Under the pieces are notes generated by a model, which saw nothing but the letters and a program-made list of their open reading frames with translations, was not told where the DNA came from and ran no database searches. Source: Xenorhabdus doucetiae (GTDB lineage: Bacteria; Pseudomonadota; Gammaproteobacteria; Enterobacterales; Enterobacteriaceae). Taken from it: a stretch of 64,000 nucleotides of DNA. The DNA lies in assembly GCF_000968195.1 (NCBI RefSeq), contig NZ_FO704550.1, forward strand, positions 1,426,001 through 1,490,000, written 5' to 3'. A program made the translations under genes and the position numbers. Shown in pieces: positions 18,847 to 28,695 of this stretch; the first letter of the stretch is position 1; every line of letters starts with the position of its first letter.

Positions 18847-19731
18847 TTAAAATGTGTACCGTTCTACTTTTGTACAGCCAAGAGCAGTTAATGTGGATTC
18901 CGTCGCACTCCATTGTGATAAATGGCTATTTCCGTTTTCCACCAATACCGCTCGTTTTATGGATTGACAATTTCCACCTGCCATATTCATCACTATCAGC
19001 GCTGCCTGTAAGGGTGGCAAACTCGGATTAAATGCAGCATTTTCCGCATAACGGCCGGTATAAATTTTCCCTTGTTCATCCAGCAGGGCAATGCCGGCAT
19101 GGGATTGGCTATAAGGTGCATGGCTACGGTTCGCTGCCTCCAGTGCTGCCTGAACCAATTCGTCGCGGGTCGCCAATGAATAGCCGTGATTAACCGTATC
19201 CAGCAATAATGGCGTATCGGCCAAATCACACGGGCCAAAGGCTTCCGGCAGGTAGTCGGCCAACGTTAACTGTGGACGGTTGGGCAGGTAAACTGCCAAT
19301 TGTGTTCCACTGTTCAATTCATTCATAAATTGCCGGCAATGACCGCAGGGTGAATAGTTGATCGTGATGGAAACCAGCTTTCTCTCCCCACGCAGCCAAG
19401 CATGCGTGATGGCGGATTGCTCTGCATGAACGGTTTGCTGTAAGGGAACGCCGGCAAATTCCATATTGGCACCGAAATAGAGATTACCGCTTTCTCCCCG
19501 TGCAATTGCGCCAACATAAAAATGAGAAATAGGCGCCAGGGAGCAGGCTGCGGCAAGCGGCAATAAAGCCAGTGCCAGTGCCTGTTCATCAAATCCGCTG
19601 ATCTGTTTGATGGCTTCCACTTGCTCTGCTGTCAGCATAGCTGGAAAATCGTCACTGCCAAGATAAGGCAGTAGCGCTTTTTGCAATCTGGGCGCAATTT
19701 CCGGCCAAATAGCGTGAAAACGAGCTTGCAT
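18847..19731 (-). CDS. cdd: Cytidine deaminase
   Basis: 294 residues, the same as E. coli Cdd, a dimeric enzyme converting (deoxy)cytidine to (deoxy)uridine in pyrimidine salvage. Zinc and catalytic residues fall at the E. coli numbers: H102 and E104 in TVHAEQSAITHAW, C129 and C132 in SPCGHCRQF. The C-terminal half is the degenerate second deaminase domain. Located downstream of yohJK as in E. coli. Confidence 0.96.
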   Translation of the reverse strand: MQARFHAIWPEIAPRLQKALLPYLGSDDFPAMLTAEQVEAIKQISGFDEQALALALLPLAAACSLAPISHFYVGAIARGESGNLYFGANMEFAGVPLQQTVHAEQSAITHAWLRGERKLVSITINYSPCGHCRQFMNELNSGTQLAVYLPNRPQLTLADYLPEAFGPCDLADTPLLLDTVNHGYSLATRDELVQAALEAANRSHAPYSQSHAGIALLDEQGKIYTGRYAENAAFNPSLPPLQAALIVMNMAGGNCQSIKRAVLVENGNSHLSQWSATESTLTALGCTKVERYTF

Positions 19732-19839
19732 AGAATGATCTCCATATTAATTGAAGATCATTCTAGGACGTCTTTTCAGGTTTGCAATGTGATAACAACC
19801 ATAAAATTAGTGAAATTGGTGTAATAAAGATATTATTTT

Positions 19840-19855
19840 AGTGATTTATATCAAA
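19840..19855. promoter_or_regulatory. Candidate CRP site upstream of cdd
   Basis: On the minus strand TTTGA-TATAAA-TCACT resembles the CRP consensus TGTGA-N6-TCACA (8 of 10 conserved positions). It lies about 110 bases upstream of the cdd start. E. coli cdd is controlled by CRP and CytR, which makes the site plausible. No promoter boxes were assigned. Confidence 0.35.
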
Positions 19856-19980
19856 TTTTTAATATCTCAGTGGATTTGTTCACTTTTACGTTACGATTTC
19901 ATAACCATTCCAATCACTATGATTGGTTGCAACAGCCATGAATCACTTCACCTCTAATAGCAGAGTCATTTGTGGAATAA

Positions 19981-20676
19981 TTAACCAAACAGATGCAGTA
20001 ATATCGGGAATAGAAACGGTGCAATCAGTGAGGTAATAATGCCGCAGGTCATTAAGGCCAGCGAACTGTATGCCCCTTCAATATGGTCCATTTCCGCACA
20101 GCGAGCCGTTCCCACGGCATGGGAGGCAGTACCCATTGCCAACCCCCGTGAAGCCTGTGTTTTTATTTTTAGAAAATTAAATAGATTGTGACCAAAAATA
20201 GCGCCCAAAATACCGACTGCAATGACACAAGCTGCGCTAATGGCAGGAATTCCGCCAATGGAAGTGGCCACCGCCATCGCAATGGGGGTCGTTACTGATT
20301 TAGGCAGGACAGAGGCGGCAATTTCAGGCGTAGCACCTGCCCATAATGCGATGGCAGTCCCCGTGATCATGGCGACCATGCTGCCAATAAAACAGACGCT
20401 AATAATGGATTTCCACTGGGCGCGGATTTGATGTAGCTGTTCATACAGCGGGAAAGCCAAGGCGACAACGGCAGGTTGCAACAAATCGTTCAGTATCCGG
20501 CTGCCGGCAAAATAGTGTGCATAAGGTGTATGCGTCATCAGCAGCAAGGGAATGATAACGGCCATGGATATCAATAAGGGATTAAATACCGGCAGTTTGA
20601 GCCAGACGGACAGCTTTTTGGCACAATAAAATACAATCAGAGTTAACGGCAATGACCACCAAATATGACTTAACAT
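19981..20676 (-). CDS. yohK: LrgB-family protein YohK
   Basis: 231 residues (E. coli 231), hydrophobic throughout. LrgB hallmarks are PKSVTTPIAMAVA, GGIPAISAACVIAVGILGA and GTASHAVGTARC near the C-terminus. The LrgA/LrgB-type pair is proposed to act as a holin-like export or metabolite transport system. Its ATG overlaps the end of yohJ by 7 bases, showing translational coupling. Confidence 0.92.
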   Translation of the reverse strand: MLSHIWWSLPLTLIVFYCAKKLSVWLKLPVFNPLLISMAVIIPLLLMTHTPYAHYFAGSRILNDLLQPAVVALAFPLYEQLHQIRAQWKSIISVCFIGSMVAMITGTAIALWAGATPEIAASVLPKSVTTPIAMAVATSIGGIPAISAACVIAVGILGAIFGHNLFNFLKIKTQASRGLAMGTASHAVGTARCAEMDHIEGAYSSLALMTCGIITSLIAPFLFPILLHLFG

Positions 20677-21092
20677 TTTTCTTTCTCTTCCGGCTTAGGC
20701 TTAGTACCAATAATGATGCGTTCACGATGAACATAGTGGGAGCAGTAAGCAACGACGACCATAACAATGACGGTACTAACGACACAAGAAAGGAGGATCG
20801 GCAGCATCTGTTGGCTAAGTTGTGGATAATAATCCATGATCCCCACTCCAATGGGCAAAAAGAGCAGTGTCATGTTTTTCATCAACAGACTACAGCCTGG
20901 TTTTACCCAGTGTGAGGGAATAATTTGGAATGCGAGTAAACAAAACAGAAGCAGTAAGCCAATAATGCTGCCGGGGAGAGAGAAAGGAAGTCGTGCTGAA
21001 ATGATATTCCCCGCGATCAGGCACAAATAGAGCAACGCAAATGCGCGCAGGTATTGCCAACCTATCATCAGCACATTTTGGAAAGACATCAT
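20670..21092 (-). CDS. yohJ: LrgA/CidA-family (holin-like) protein YohJ
   Basis: 140 residues with four hydrophobic helices; RLPFSLPGSIIGLLLLF is the LrgA signature. First gene of yohJK. ATG 21092 is preferred over the in-frame TTG one codon earlier because GAGGA lies 7 bases ahead. The C-terminus is longer and more basic than that of E. coli YohJ (132 residues). Confidence 0.9.
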   Translation of the reverse strand: MMSFQNVLMIGWQYLRAFALLYLCLIAGNIISARLPFSLPGSIIGLLLLFCLLAFQIIPSHWVKPGCSLLMKNMTLLFLPIGVGIMDYYPQLSQQMLPILLSCVVSTVIVMVVVAYCSHYVHRERIIIGTKPKPEEKEKC

Positions 21093-21160
21093 CAATTATT
21101 CCTCAATATAGCGAGGGTCTTATCATACGACTAACGTTGTAAATGTGCCATACATCACAT

Positions 21161-21190
21161 AAAAAAGCGGGCCTTTTGGGGAGCCCGCTT
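21161..21190 (-). terminator. Rho-independent terminator of metG
   Basis: Stem AAGCGGGC/GCCCGCTT with a T run following on the minus strand, between the metG stop and the yohJ start. The A/T flanks could also allow use in the other direction. Confidence 0.85.
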
Positions 21191-21237
21191 TATTATCTAT
21201 TTGATAATTAATAATCTTTGTTAAAGATGTGCCATTA

Positions 21238-23265
21238 TCATTTAACCTGCATACCGGGTTGGGCGCCGCTGTCTGGGCTTAACAGGAAAATCTCTTTTCC
21301 ACCTGGGCCTGCTGCCATCACCATCCCTTCTGAAATACCGAAGCGCATCTTGCGTGGAGCAAGGTTGGCAACCATCACGGTCAGACGATTTTCCAACGCC
21401 TTGGGATCAGGATAAGCGGCACGAATACCAGAGAAGACTTGGCGAGTTTCACCACCGAGATCAAGGGTTAGTTTCAATAACTTATCTGAACCTTCGACAA
21501 AATCAGCCTGTTTAATCAGGGCAATCCGCAGGTCAACCTTAGCAAAATCATCAAAGGTGATGGTGTCCTGAATCGGATCATCTGCCAATGGACCTGTCAC
21601 GGTTTTCTGTGGTTCGATGCTCTCTTTTGAATCCGCAATCATCGCTTCCACTTTCGCCATTTCGATACGATTGAACAGTGCCTTGAAGGGTGAAACGTCA
21701 TGGTTCAGCAAGGGTTGCTGGATGCCATCCCAAGTCAGTTCAGTATTCAGGAAGGCTTCTGCACGAGTGGTCAAGCCCGGCAGAACCGGTTTCAGGTACG
21801 TCATCAGCACACGGAACAGGTTAATGCCCATTGAGCAGATCGCTTGCAGATCCGCGTCACGACCCTCTTGTTTCGCCACAACCCATGGTGCTTGTTCATC
21901 AACATAGCGGTTGGCAAGATCGGCCAGAGCCATAATTTCACGGATGGCCTTGCCGAATTCACGGTGGGTAAAGTCTTCTGCAATCACCTGTGCCGCATCG
22001 ACAAATTTCTGATACAGCGCGGGATCAGCCAGTTGGTCGGCCAGTTTGCCGCCAAAACGTTTATTGATAAAGCCGGCATTGCGCGAAGCCAGGTTGACCA
22101 CTTTGTTAACGACATCGCTGTTCACACGCTGGACAAAATCTTCCAGATTGAGATCGATATCATCAATGCGGGAAGAGAGTTTCGCCGCATAGTAATAGCG
22201 CAGGCAGTCTGCATCAAAGTGTTTCAGGTAAGTCTCCGCTTTGATGAAGGTGCCACGGGACTTGGACATCTTGGTGCCGTTAACCGTGATATAGCCGTGG
22301 ACAAACAGGTTAGTGGGTTTACGGTAGTGACACCCTTCCAACATGGCCGGCCAGAACAGGCTGTGGAAATAAACGATATCTTTGCCGATGAAATGGTAGA
22401 GATCGGCTTTTGAATCTTTCGCCCAGAACTCATCGAAATTCAGGTCACCGCGTTTATCACACAGATTTTGGAACGAGCCCATATAACCAATTGGGGCATC
22501 CAGCCAGACATAGAAAAATTTACCCGGCTGATCGGGGATCTCAAAGCCAAAATAAGGTGAATCACGGGTAATATCCCATTGTTGCAGCCCGGCTTCGAAC
22601 CACTCTTGCATTTTATTGGCCACTTGTTCTTGCAAAGTGCCGGAGCGCGTCCATTTTTGCAGCATCTCGCTGAACGCCGGCAGATCGAAAAAGAAATGCT
22701 CGGTATCACGCATTTCTGGTGTTGCGCCGGAGACAACGGAACGCGGGTTGATCAATTCCGTTGGGGAATAAGTGGTTCCGCAGACTTCACAGTTATCGCC
22801 ATACTGATCTTCCGCCTTACATTTCGGACAGGCACCTTTAACGAAACGGTCCGGCAGGAACATGCCTTTCTCGGGATCATACAATTGGGAAATCGTCCGG
22901 TTTTTAATGTAACCGTTCTTTTTCAGTTCCAGATAAATTTTAGAGGCAAGGGCTCTGTTTTCTTCGCTATGCGTAGAGTGATAATTATCATAGCTAATGG
23001 CAAAACCAGCAAAATCCTGCTGATGCTCTAGGTTCACCTTGGCAATCATCTCTTCTGGCGAAACCCCAATCTGTTGGGCTTTCAGCATAATGGGTGTACC
23101 GTGGGCATCATCGGCACAGACAAAGTGAACCTCTTTGCCGCGCATTCGATGATAACGAACCCAAATATCAGCCTGAATGTGTTCCAGGATATGACCGAGA
23201 TGAATTGGACCGTTAGCATAAGGTAACGCACAGGTCACCAGTAATTTATTCGCGACGTGAGACAT
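21238..23265 (-). CDS. metG: Methionyl-tRNA synthetase
   Basis: 675 residues (E. coli 677), class I synthetase. The HIGH equivalent is HLGHILEHIQ near the N-terminus; the zinc knuckle has CPKC and CEVC (CPKCKAEDQYGDNCEVCG); KMSKSRG is the ATP loop; the C-terminal tRNA-binding OB domain starts around DFAKVDLRIALI. Divergent from apbC/mrp, as in E. coli. Confidence 0.97.
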   Translation of the reverse strand: MSHVANKLLVTCALPYANGPIHLGHILEHIQADIWVRYHRMRGKEVHFVCADDAHGTPIMLKAQQIGVSPEEMIAKVNLEHQQDFAGFAISYDNYHSTHSEENRALASKIYLELKKNGYIKNRTISQLYDPEKGMFLPDRFVKGACPKCKAEDQYGDNCEVCGTTYSPTELINPRSVVSGATPEMRDTEHFFFDLPAFSEMLQKWTRSGTLQEQVANKMQEWFEAGLQQWDITRDSPYFGFEIPDQPGKFFYVWLDAPIGYMGSFQNLCDKRGDLNFDEFWAKDSKADLYHFIGKDIVYFHSLFWPAMLEGCHYRKPTNLFVHGYITVNGTKMSKSRGTFIKAETYLKHFDADCLRYYYAAKLSSRIDDIDLNLEDFVQRVNSDVVNKVVNLASRNAGFINKRFGGKLADQLADPALYQKFVDAAQVIAEDFTHREFGKAIREIMALADLANRYVDEQAPWVVAKQEGRDADLQAICSMGINLFRVLMTYLKPVLPGLTTRAEAFLNTELTWDGIQQPLLNHDVSPFKALFNRIEMAKVEAMIADSKESIEPQKTVTGPLADDPIQDTITFDDFAKVDLRIALIKQADFVEGSDKLLKLTLDLGGETRQVFSGIRAAYPDPKALENRLTVMVANLAPRKMRFGISEGMVMAAGPGGKEIFLLSPDSGAQPGMQVK

Positions 23266-23444
23266 AGTTAGGATCTGACTTCCGTAAAATGAAAAGGGTT
23301 TTTGATGTTACCTGATAAGGCGCGTTGTCGCTAGGGTAACGCGAAATCTTCACCACTTTTACTTGTTCCTTATCCGAAGCCGTTGCTTCTGTTATGATGG
23401 CGGGACAGTTTTAGGTTGAAGAAGATAAAACAAAAGGAGCCGGG

Positions 23445-24557
23445 ATGAACTCACAATCCCCCGAGCAGACCCATCCTGACCTGCTGAAAGAACAGGTTGC
23501 TAAGATATTGGCAACATTCAAACATCCAACATTAGAGCAAGATTTAATTGCGCTGAAAGCACTGCACCAATGCACCATGCTGGATGGGATACTGCATATT
23601 GAATTAATCATGCCGTTTGTTTGGAAACGCGCCTTCGAAATATTGAAGAAAGCCCTCACTCAACCGCTGCAATCCGCGACGGGCGCAAAATCGGTAGAAT
23701 GGCGATTAACCCACGATATTAGCACATTGCGCCGTGCCAATAACTTGCCGGGTGTCAATGGCGTGCGCAATATTGTGGCCGTCAGTTCAGGCAAAGGTGG
23801 TGTAGGGAAATCCAGTACCGCGGTGAATCTGGCGCTGGCGCTGGCACAGGAAGGCGCAAAAGTCGGCATTCTGGATGCGGATATCTATGGCCCATCCATC
23901 CCCAATATGCTGGGTACAGCCAAAGAGCGCCCGACGTCCCCAGATGGTCAGCATATGGCACCCATTATGGTGCACAGCATGGCAACCAATTCCATCGGCT
24001 ACCTTGTTACTGATGATAACGCGATGGTATGGCGTGGCCCGATGGCCAGCAAGGCCTTGATGCAGATGCTGCAAGATACGCTGTGGCCGGATCTGGATTA
24101 CTTGGTGATTGATATGCCGCCGGGGACCGGGGATATTCAGTTAACGCTGTCCCAGAATATTCCGGTAACCGGGGCATTGGTTATCACAACACCGCAGGAC
24201 ATTGCCCTGATTGATGCGATGAAAGGCATTGTCATGTTCCAGAAGGTCAATGTGCCGGTGTTGGGCATTATTGAGAACATGAGCAGCCATATTTGTAGCA
24301 ACTGCGGTCATCATGAGCCGATTTTTGGTACTGGTGGGGCAGAAAAACTGGCAGAAAAATATCATTGTCAATTACTGGGGCAGATCCCGCTGCATATCTC
24401 ACTGCGTGAAGATCTTGATCGTGGTGAACCCACCGTGAGCTGCCAGCCTGACAGCGAATTTGCGGATATTTATCGTGAAATTGCGGCCAATATTTCGGCG
24501 AAGATGTATTGGCAGGGCGAAAAAATCCCAACTGAAATCTCCTTCCGCTCAGTTTGA
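23445..24557 (+). CDS. apbC: Iron-sulfur cluster carrier protein ApbC/Mrp
   Basis: 370 residues (E. coli Mrp 369). A P-loop NTPase that binds and transfers [4Fe-4S] clusters. The N-terminal MIP18-like domain is followed by the deviant Walker A SSGKGGVGKSS, MPPGTGDIQLTLSQ (switch region) and the bridging-cluster CxxC in ICSNCGHHE. AAAAGGAGCCGG provides the ribosome-binding site before ATG 23445. Alternative name mrp. Confidence 0.95.
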   Translation: MNSQSPEQTHPDLLKEQVAKILATFKHPTLEQDLIALKALHQCTMLDGILHIELIMPFVWKRAFEILKKALTQPLQSATGAKSVEWRLTHDISTLRRANNLPGVNGVRNIVAVSSGKGGVGKSSTAVNLALALAQEGAKVGILDADIYGPSIPNMLGTAKERPTSPDGQHMAPIMVHSMATNSIGYLVTDDNAMVWRGPMASKALMQMLQDTLWPDLDYLVIDMPPGTGDIQLTLSQNIPVTGALVITTPQDIALIDAMKGIVMFQKVNVPVLGIIENMSSHICSNCGHHEPIFGTGGAEKLAEKYHCQLLGQIPLHISLREDLDRGEPTVSCQPDSEFADIYREIAANISAKMYWQGEKIPTEISFRSV

Positions 24558-24603
24558 CTTAAGCCGTCATTTAATTTGAGAAACTGGGCAACTCACCTAC
24601 GAC

Positions 24604-24646
24604 AAACGCCGTTTTAGTTTAATGCTTTTTGATAGAGCGGCGTTTT
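24604..24646 (+). terminator. Possible terminator after apbC/mrp
   Basis: AAACGCCG (24604-24611) pairs with CGGCGTTT (24638-24645) around a long, T-rich 26-base loop and is followed by a short T run. The large loop makes it weaker than usual. The rest of the 24558-24945 gap contains a TATAAT at 24855-24860 that is a plausible -10 for udk (no good -35 seen) and a GGTGTT/AACACC inverted repeat in the presumed udk leader. Confidence 0.45.
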
Positions 24647-24945
24647 CTGGCAATGAATTAAATATTATTTAATTTAATTCATTGCTCCTCTGGTGTTTTA
24701 TTTTTCCTTGGTTGTAACAGTCAACGAAAGGTATCGGGTTCTATTTGTAGAATATTTTCTGTCAGATGCCTAGAATTGCGGAATTTTTATGCGAAGCGTA
24801 TCGAAAAAAACGAGACTTATCTTGTTTACTCTGGAATAGAAGTCATTAACTCCCTATAATCCGCCAAACACGGTGTTAGCGACATCGAGTCAGTAAACAC
24901 CCTATTCCCACTTTATTTTTCTTTTTTGACCAGGTTATTTTTAGT

Positions 24946-25587
24946 ATGGCTGATGAAGCACATAAGTGTACAATCGTAGGTATTTCAGGTGCCTCCGCCT
25001 CAGGCAAAAGCCTTATTGCCAGCACACTTTATAAAGAATTACGGGCTCAGGTTGGTGACCACAATATCGGCGTTATTCCAGAAGATTGCTATTATAAAGA
25101 CCAAACCCATACCCCGATAGAAGAGCGTTATAAAGTTAATTACGATCACCCAAATTCAATGGATCACAATTTATTATTCGAGCATCTTCAGGCATTGAAG
25201 GCCGGAAAATCCATTGAATTGCCGCAATATGACTACGTTGAACACACCCGCAAGCCCGAATCCATTCATTTTGAACCGAAAAGAGTCATTATCCTCGAAG
25301 GTATTCTACTATTAACGGATAAGCGTTTGCGCCAAGAGCTGGATTTCTCCATTTTTGTCGATACCCCACTGGATATTTGTTTGATGCGCCGTATTAAGCG
25401 TGATGTCAATGAACGCGGGCGTTCACTGGATTCCGTTATGGAGCAATACAAAAAAACCGTGCGCCCGATGTTCCTGCAATTTATCGAGCCATCGAAACAA
25501 TATGCCGATATTATTGTTCCTCGTGGCGGTAAAAACCGCGTGGCTATTGATATCTTAAAAGCCAAGATTGGCCAATTTTGCGAATAA
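24946..25587 (+). CDS. udk: Uridine kinase
   Basis: 213 residues (E. coli 213). Phosphorylates uridine and cytidine using GTP/ATP. P-loop GISGASASGKS near residue 13, substrate segment NYDHPNSMDHN, the YDYVEHTRKPE segment, and a lid with RRIKRDVNERGRS. Followed by dcd and asmA, the E. coli order. Confidence 0.96.
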   Translation: MADEAHKCTIVGISGASASGKSLIASTLYKELRAQVGDHNIGVIPEDCYYKDQTHTPIEERYKVNYDHPNSMDHNLLFEHLQALKAGKSIELPQYDYVEHTRKPESIHFEPKRVIILEGILLLTDKRLRQELDFSIFVDTPLDICLMRRIKRDVNERGRSLDSVMEQYKKTVRPMFLQFIEPSKQYADIIVPRGGKNRVAIDILKAKIGQFCE

Positions 25588-25634
25588 TCTGTTGTTCAGA
25601 CATTCATCAGTATCATCGTATTTGAGAGGAAATA

Positions 25635-26216
25635 ATGCGACTCTGTGACCGTGACATTATTAAATGGCTGGATGAAGGTAAGCTGGTAATTACCCCTCGT
25701 CCGCCTGTTGAACGCATTAATGGGGCAACGGCTGATGTGTGCCTTGGGAATCAGTTTCGTGTTTTTCGTGGTCATACTGCCGCTTATATTGATTTGAGTG
25801 GCCCTAAGGCAGAAGTCAATGCGGCACTGGACCGTGTCATGAGCGATGAAATTACGTTGCCGGATGGAGAAGCCTTTTTCCTCCATCCCGGTGAATTGGC
25901 TTTGGCAGTGACGTTGGAATCTGTCACACTGCCTGATAATTTAGTCGGGTGGTTAGATGGGCGTTCATCGCTGGCGCGTCTTGGCCTGATGGTTCATGTG
26001 ACTGCGCACCGTATTGATCCGGGCTGGCAGGGGCAAATTGTTCTGGAGTTCTACAATTCAGGCAAACTGCCTTTAGCTTTACGTCCCGGTATGGTCATAG
26101 GGGCATTGAGCTTCGAACCCCTTTCAGGCTCGGCTGAACGGCCTTATAACCGACGTCAGGATGCTAAATATAAAAATCAGCAGGGAGCTGTGGGTAGCCG
26201 AATCAGTGAGGATTAA
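25635..26216 (+). CDS. dcd: dCTP deaminase
   Basis: 193 residues, as in E. coli. A homotrimer that deaminates dCTP to dUTP, the main source of dUMP for thymidylate. GRSSLARLGLMVHVTAHRI and DPGWQGQIVLEFYN carry the active-site and trimer-interface residues. GAGAGGAAATA is the ribosome-binding site. It lies 47 bases after udk. Confidence 0.97.
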   Translation: MRLCDRDIIKWLDEGKLVITPRPPVERINGATADVCLGNQFRVFRGHTAAYIDLSGPKAEVNAALDRVMSDEITLPDGEAFFLHPGELALAVTLESVTLPDNLVGWLDGRSSLARLGLMVHVTAHRIDPGWQGQIVLEFYNSGKLPLALRPGMVIGALSFEPLSGSAERPYNRRQDAKYKNQQGAVGSRISED

Positions 26217-26280
26217 TCTTTTCTGGTAACGCTTTCTGGTGAAAGAATGGTCTTCTTGTAAACATGAGACTGGGGAAGTC

Positions 26281-28149
26281 ATGAAAAGATTGTTGACGAC
26301 ACTCATTATTTTGTTAGTAGTCATTGTGACTGGCTTGACTGCATTGGTTATGCTGGTGAATCCAAATGATTTTCGTGGCTATATCGTCAAACAAGTACAA
26401 AAGAAGAGTGGTTACCAGCTCGTGTTTCGGGATGACTTACGCTGGCATATTTGGCCAAAGTTGAGCATTCTGACCGGGGAGATCGCTTTAACCGCTGAGA
26501 ATGCCAAAGCGCCGGCGGTGGTGGCAGAAAATATGCGTCTGGATGTGGAGTTGCTGCCACTGCTATCTCACCAACTCGCTGTGAAAGAGGTGATGCTGAA
26601 AGGGGCGGTCTTGCGGTTCACTCCAGATAGCCAACCACAAAAGCAGCCAGAGGCGCCGATTGCACCGGAAAGCGATGTGCATTATCCCATCGTCACGGGA
26701 AGTCGGGCCTGGAAACTGGATATTGCCAGAATCAAGGTAGTGGATAGCTTGCTGATCTGGCAAATCAACGAAAATTCCCAGTTAAATGTCCGTGATATCA
26801 ATTTGTTATTGGAAAAAAGTGATCAGGACCACGTTGACCTTAACCTGCGTAGTAAGATCAATAAAAACCAGCAAGAGCTGTCATTTGAACTGAATTCGTC
26901 GGTCAATATTTCTGATTATCCGCAGCAGCTATCGGCTGACATTGGTTCCTTTAAGTATCAATTACAGGGAGTTGGGTTGCCGTCTACGGGTATCCAGGGA
27001 GAGGGGAGTGCCATTGTGAAATATCAGGCTTCACCTGAATCAATTTCGCTGCAAAAACTGGCATTGACGATAAATGATGAGAGTGCGCTTAAGGGGGATA
27101 TTACTGCCACCTTGAAAGATAAGCCGCAGTACGCCATCAAGTTGAATTCGCCAAGGTTGAATCTGGATAACTTATTGGGGTGGGATGCCTTACCGAAAAA
27201 TACCCCGCAGGCAAAACACGATTATCGGATTGAAAATAATTCATTAAAACCGGTGATTGCGACGTCGGTTTCAGCATTATCCGACTATGATCTTACCTTT
27301 TTGCAAGGGTTTGATGCTAATGTCTCATTTACAGCAGATAAATTCATTTATCAGGGCATGGATATTGATCATTTTGGCCTGAAAGCAGTCAATAATGATG
27401 GCCTGACGGAAATTACGCAATTAAGTGGCAACGTGTTTGGTGGGCATTTTGCGCTGCCGACTTCGATTGATGCTACGGTTGTTCCTGCAAGACTGCACAC
27501 AAAGCCGCTCTTGCAGAAGATTGAAGTCCAGCCTTTGTTAACGGCATTGGCATTGCCGGCGATATTCCGCGGTCAACTTAATGTTGACGGGGATCTTTCA
27601 GGGAAAGGTTACGACGAATACGCGATTTCTCATGATTGGCAAGGTGATTTAACTATCGACCTAAAAAATGCCCGCCTGAAAGGGCTGAACATTCCTCAGC
27701 TTATTCAACAATCTTTTTCACGGGCAACAGATCAAGTCAGTCAACCCACGAATACCGATGATTTCACTGAAGCTAAGAATATGTCAGTGAAAGCACACTT
27801 GGATCGCGGTGAGATTAGAATCAGCGAACTTACAGCGGCTTCAAGTATGTTCAATATTAAAGGGCAGGGAAGAGCGAATTTACTGAAACAGGACACTGAT
27901 GTTGCATTATGGGTGCAATTGACCAAGGGATGGGGCAAGCAGAACGAGTTTGTACGGCGCTTGGCGCAATTAAAAATCCCACTGCGGGTTTATGGTGACT
28001 GGAATAACCTGCAATATGCGCTGAATGTGGAATCGATGTTGCGTGATGAATTACAGCAGAAAGCCAAAAAATCTATCAAAGATTGGCTCGAAAATAACAG
28101 CAGCAATGAAAACCTTAAGGCGCTGGAAGATCTGTTGAAGAAAAAGTAA
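26281..28149 (+). CDS. asmA: AsmA family outer-membrane assembly/lipid-transfer protein
   Basis: 622 residues (E. coli 617). A single N-terminal membrane helix (LLTTLIILLVVIVTGLTALV) anchors a long periplasmic beta-rich region; AsmA-like proteins are proposed bridge-type phospholipid carriers. The C-terminal AsmA domain contains KNARLKGLNIPQLIQQ and GRANLLKQDTDVALWVQ. ATG 26281 is chosen because the signal-anchor begins there after GGGGAAGTC; the frame extends 14 codons upstream without family resemblance. Confidence 0.93.
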   Translation: MKRLLTTLIILLVVIVTGLTALVMLVNPNDFRGYIVKQVQKKSGYQLVFRDDLRWHIWPKLSILTGEIALTAENAKAPAVVAENMRLDVELLPLLSHQLAVKEVMLKGAVLRFTPDSQPQKQPEAPIAPESDVHYPIVTGSRAWKLDIARIKVVDSLLIWQINENSQLNVRDINLLLEKSDQDHVDLNLRSKINKNQQELSFELNSSVNISDYPQQLSADIGSFKYQLQGVGLPSTGIQGEGSAIVKYQASPESISLQKLALTINDESALKGDITATLKDKPQYAIKLNSPRLNLDNLLGWDALPKNTPQAKHDYRIENNSLKPVIATSVSALSDYDLTFLQGFDANVSFTADKFIYQGMDIDHFGLKAVNNDGLTEITQLSGNVFGGHFALPTSIDATVVPARLHTKPLLQKIEVQPLLTALALPAIFRGQLNVDGDLSGKGYDEYAISHDWQGDLTIDLKNARLKGLNIPQLIQQSFSRATDQVSQPTNTDDFTEAKNMSVKAHLDRGEIRISELTAASSMFNIKGQGRANLLKQDTDVALWVQLTKGWGKQNEFVRRLAQLKIPLRVYGDWNNLQYALNVESMLRDELQQKAKKSIKDWLENNSSNENLKALEDLLKKK

Positions 28150-28171
28150 GGTGATCGCCGAGGCGATCACC
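28150..28171 (+). terminator. Hairpin after asmA
   Basis: Stem GGTGATCGCC/GGCGATCACC (10 bp, perfect) directly after the asmA stop; the following T tract is weak. Confidence 0.6.
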
Positions 28172-28231
28172 TGATTTACAAGGGGTTATAGTGAGACTAT
28201 TCCATTTTGAAATAATGGAATAGCGCTAACC

Positions 28232-28512
28232 TTAATACCCTATAACCTGATAATAGAAGTTCGGAACCCAACCCAATTGAGGTGTTGTGACGGATATCGT
28301 TAATGTATCTTTCGACAAACCATCTCCGTCTTCCAGTCGTCTTTCAGCATCAACCTTGGCGGTTATCGCATTGGCATCACTCGTCAAGGTTTCCACTTTA
28401 CTAAGTCACCAACAGCCATATGGGTAATTTCAAGTTTGATGCCTGATAAGGCTGCTTTTTCTAGTTTTTTTGTACCAGCATGTGTCAATAATGCAAAATA
28501 TTTCGTACTCAT
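28232..28512 (-). pseudogene. Phage tail-fibre (tail-collar type) remnant
   Basis: ATG 28512 begins MSTKYFALLTHAGTKKLEKA and ITHMAVGD, the typical N-terminus of P2-type tail-fibre proteins. After about 36 residues the frame ends; in another frame, SKVETLTSDANAITAKVDAE and ISVTTPQLGWVPNFYYQVIG follow to a stop at 28232. The middle of the gene is missing, so two ends have been joined by a deletion. No other phage genes remain nearby. Confidence 0.7.
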
Positions 28513-28547
28513 ATAAACCCTCACTTTATCAACAATAAATAGATGTA

Positions 28548-28679
28548 TTGCTAACCCAGCCACAAGAGACACTTTATAAATCTCCTGGGCCATATGAAGG
28601 CGGGATGACATCTCCGTTATCGGCGTTTACCGGAGAGAGATGGCAAGAAGAGTGGTTAATAACGCGTGATGCAGGATAG
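28548..28679 (+). other. Unrecognised 43-codon open frame, probably a gene fragment
   Basis: TTG-initiated frame containing SPGPYEGGMTSPLSAF, TGERWQEEWLITRDAG and a stop. Composition is protein-like but no family was recognised. It lies beside the tail-fibre relic on the opposite strand and may be the 3' end of another lost phage gene. Nothing else was seen between it and the IS630 at 28696. Confidence 0.25.
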
Positions 28680-28695
28680 TTTGTCTTCCTAAATA

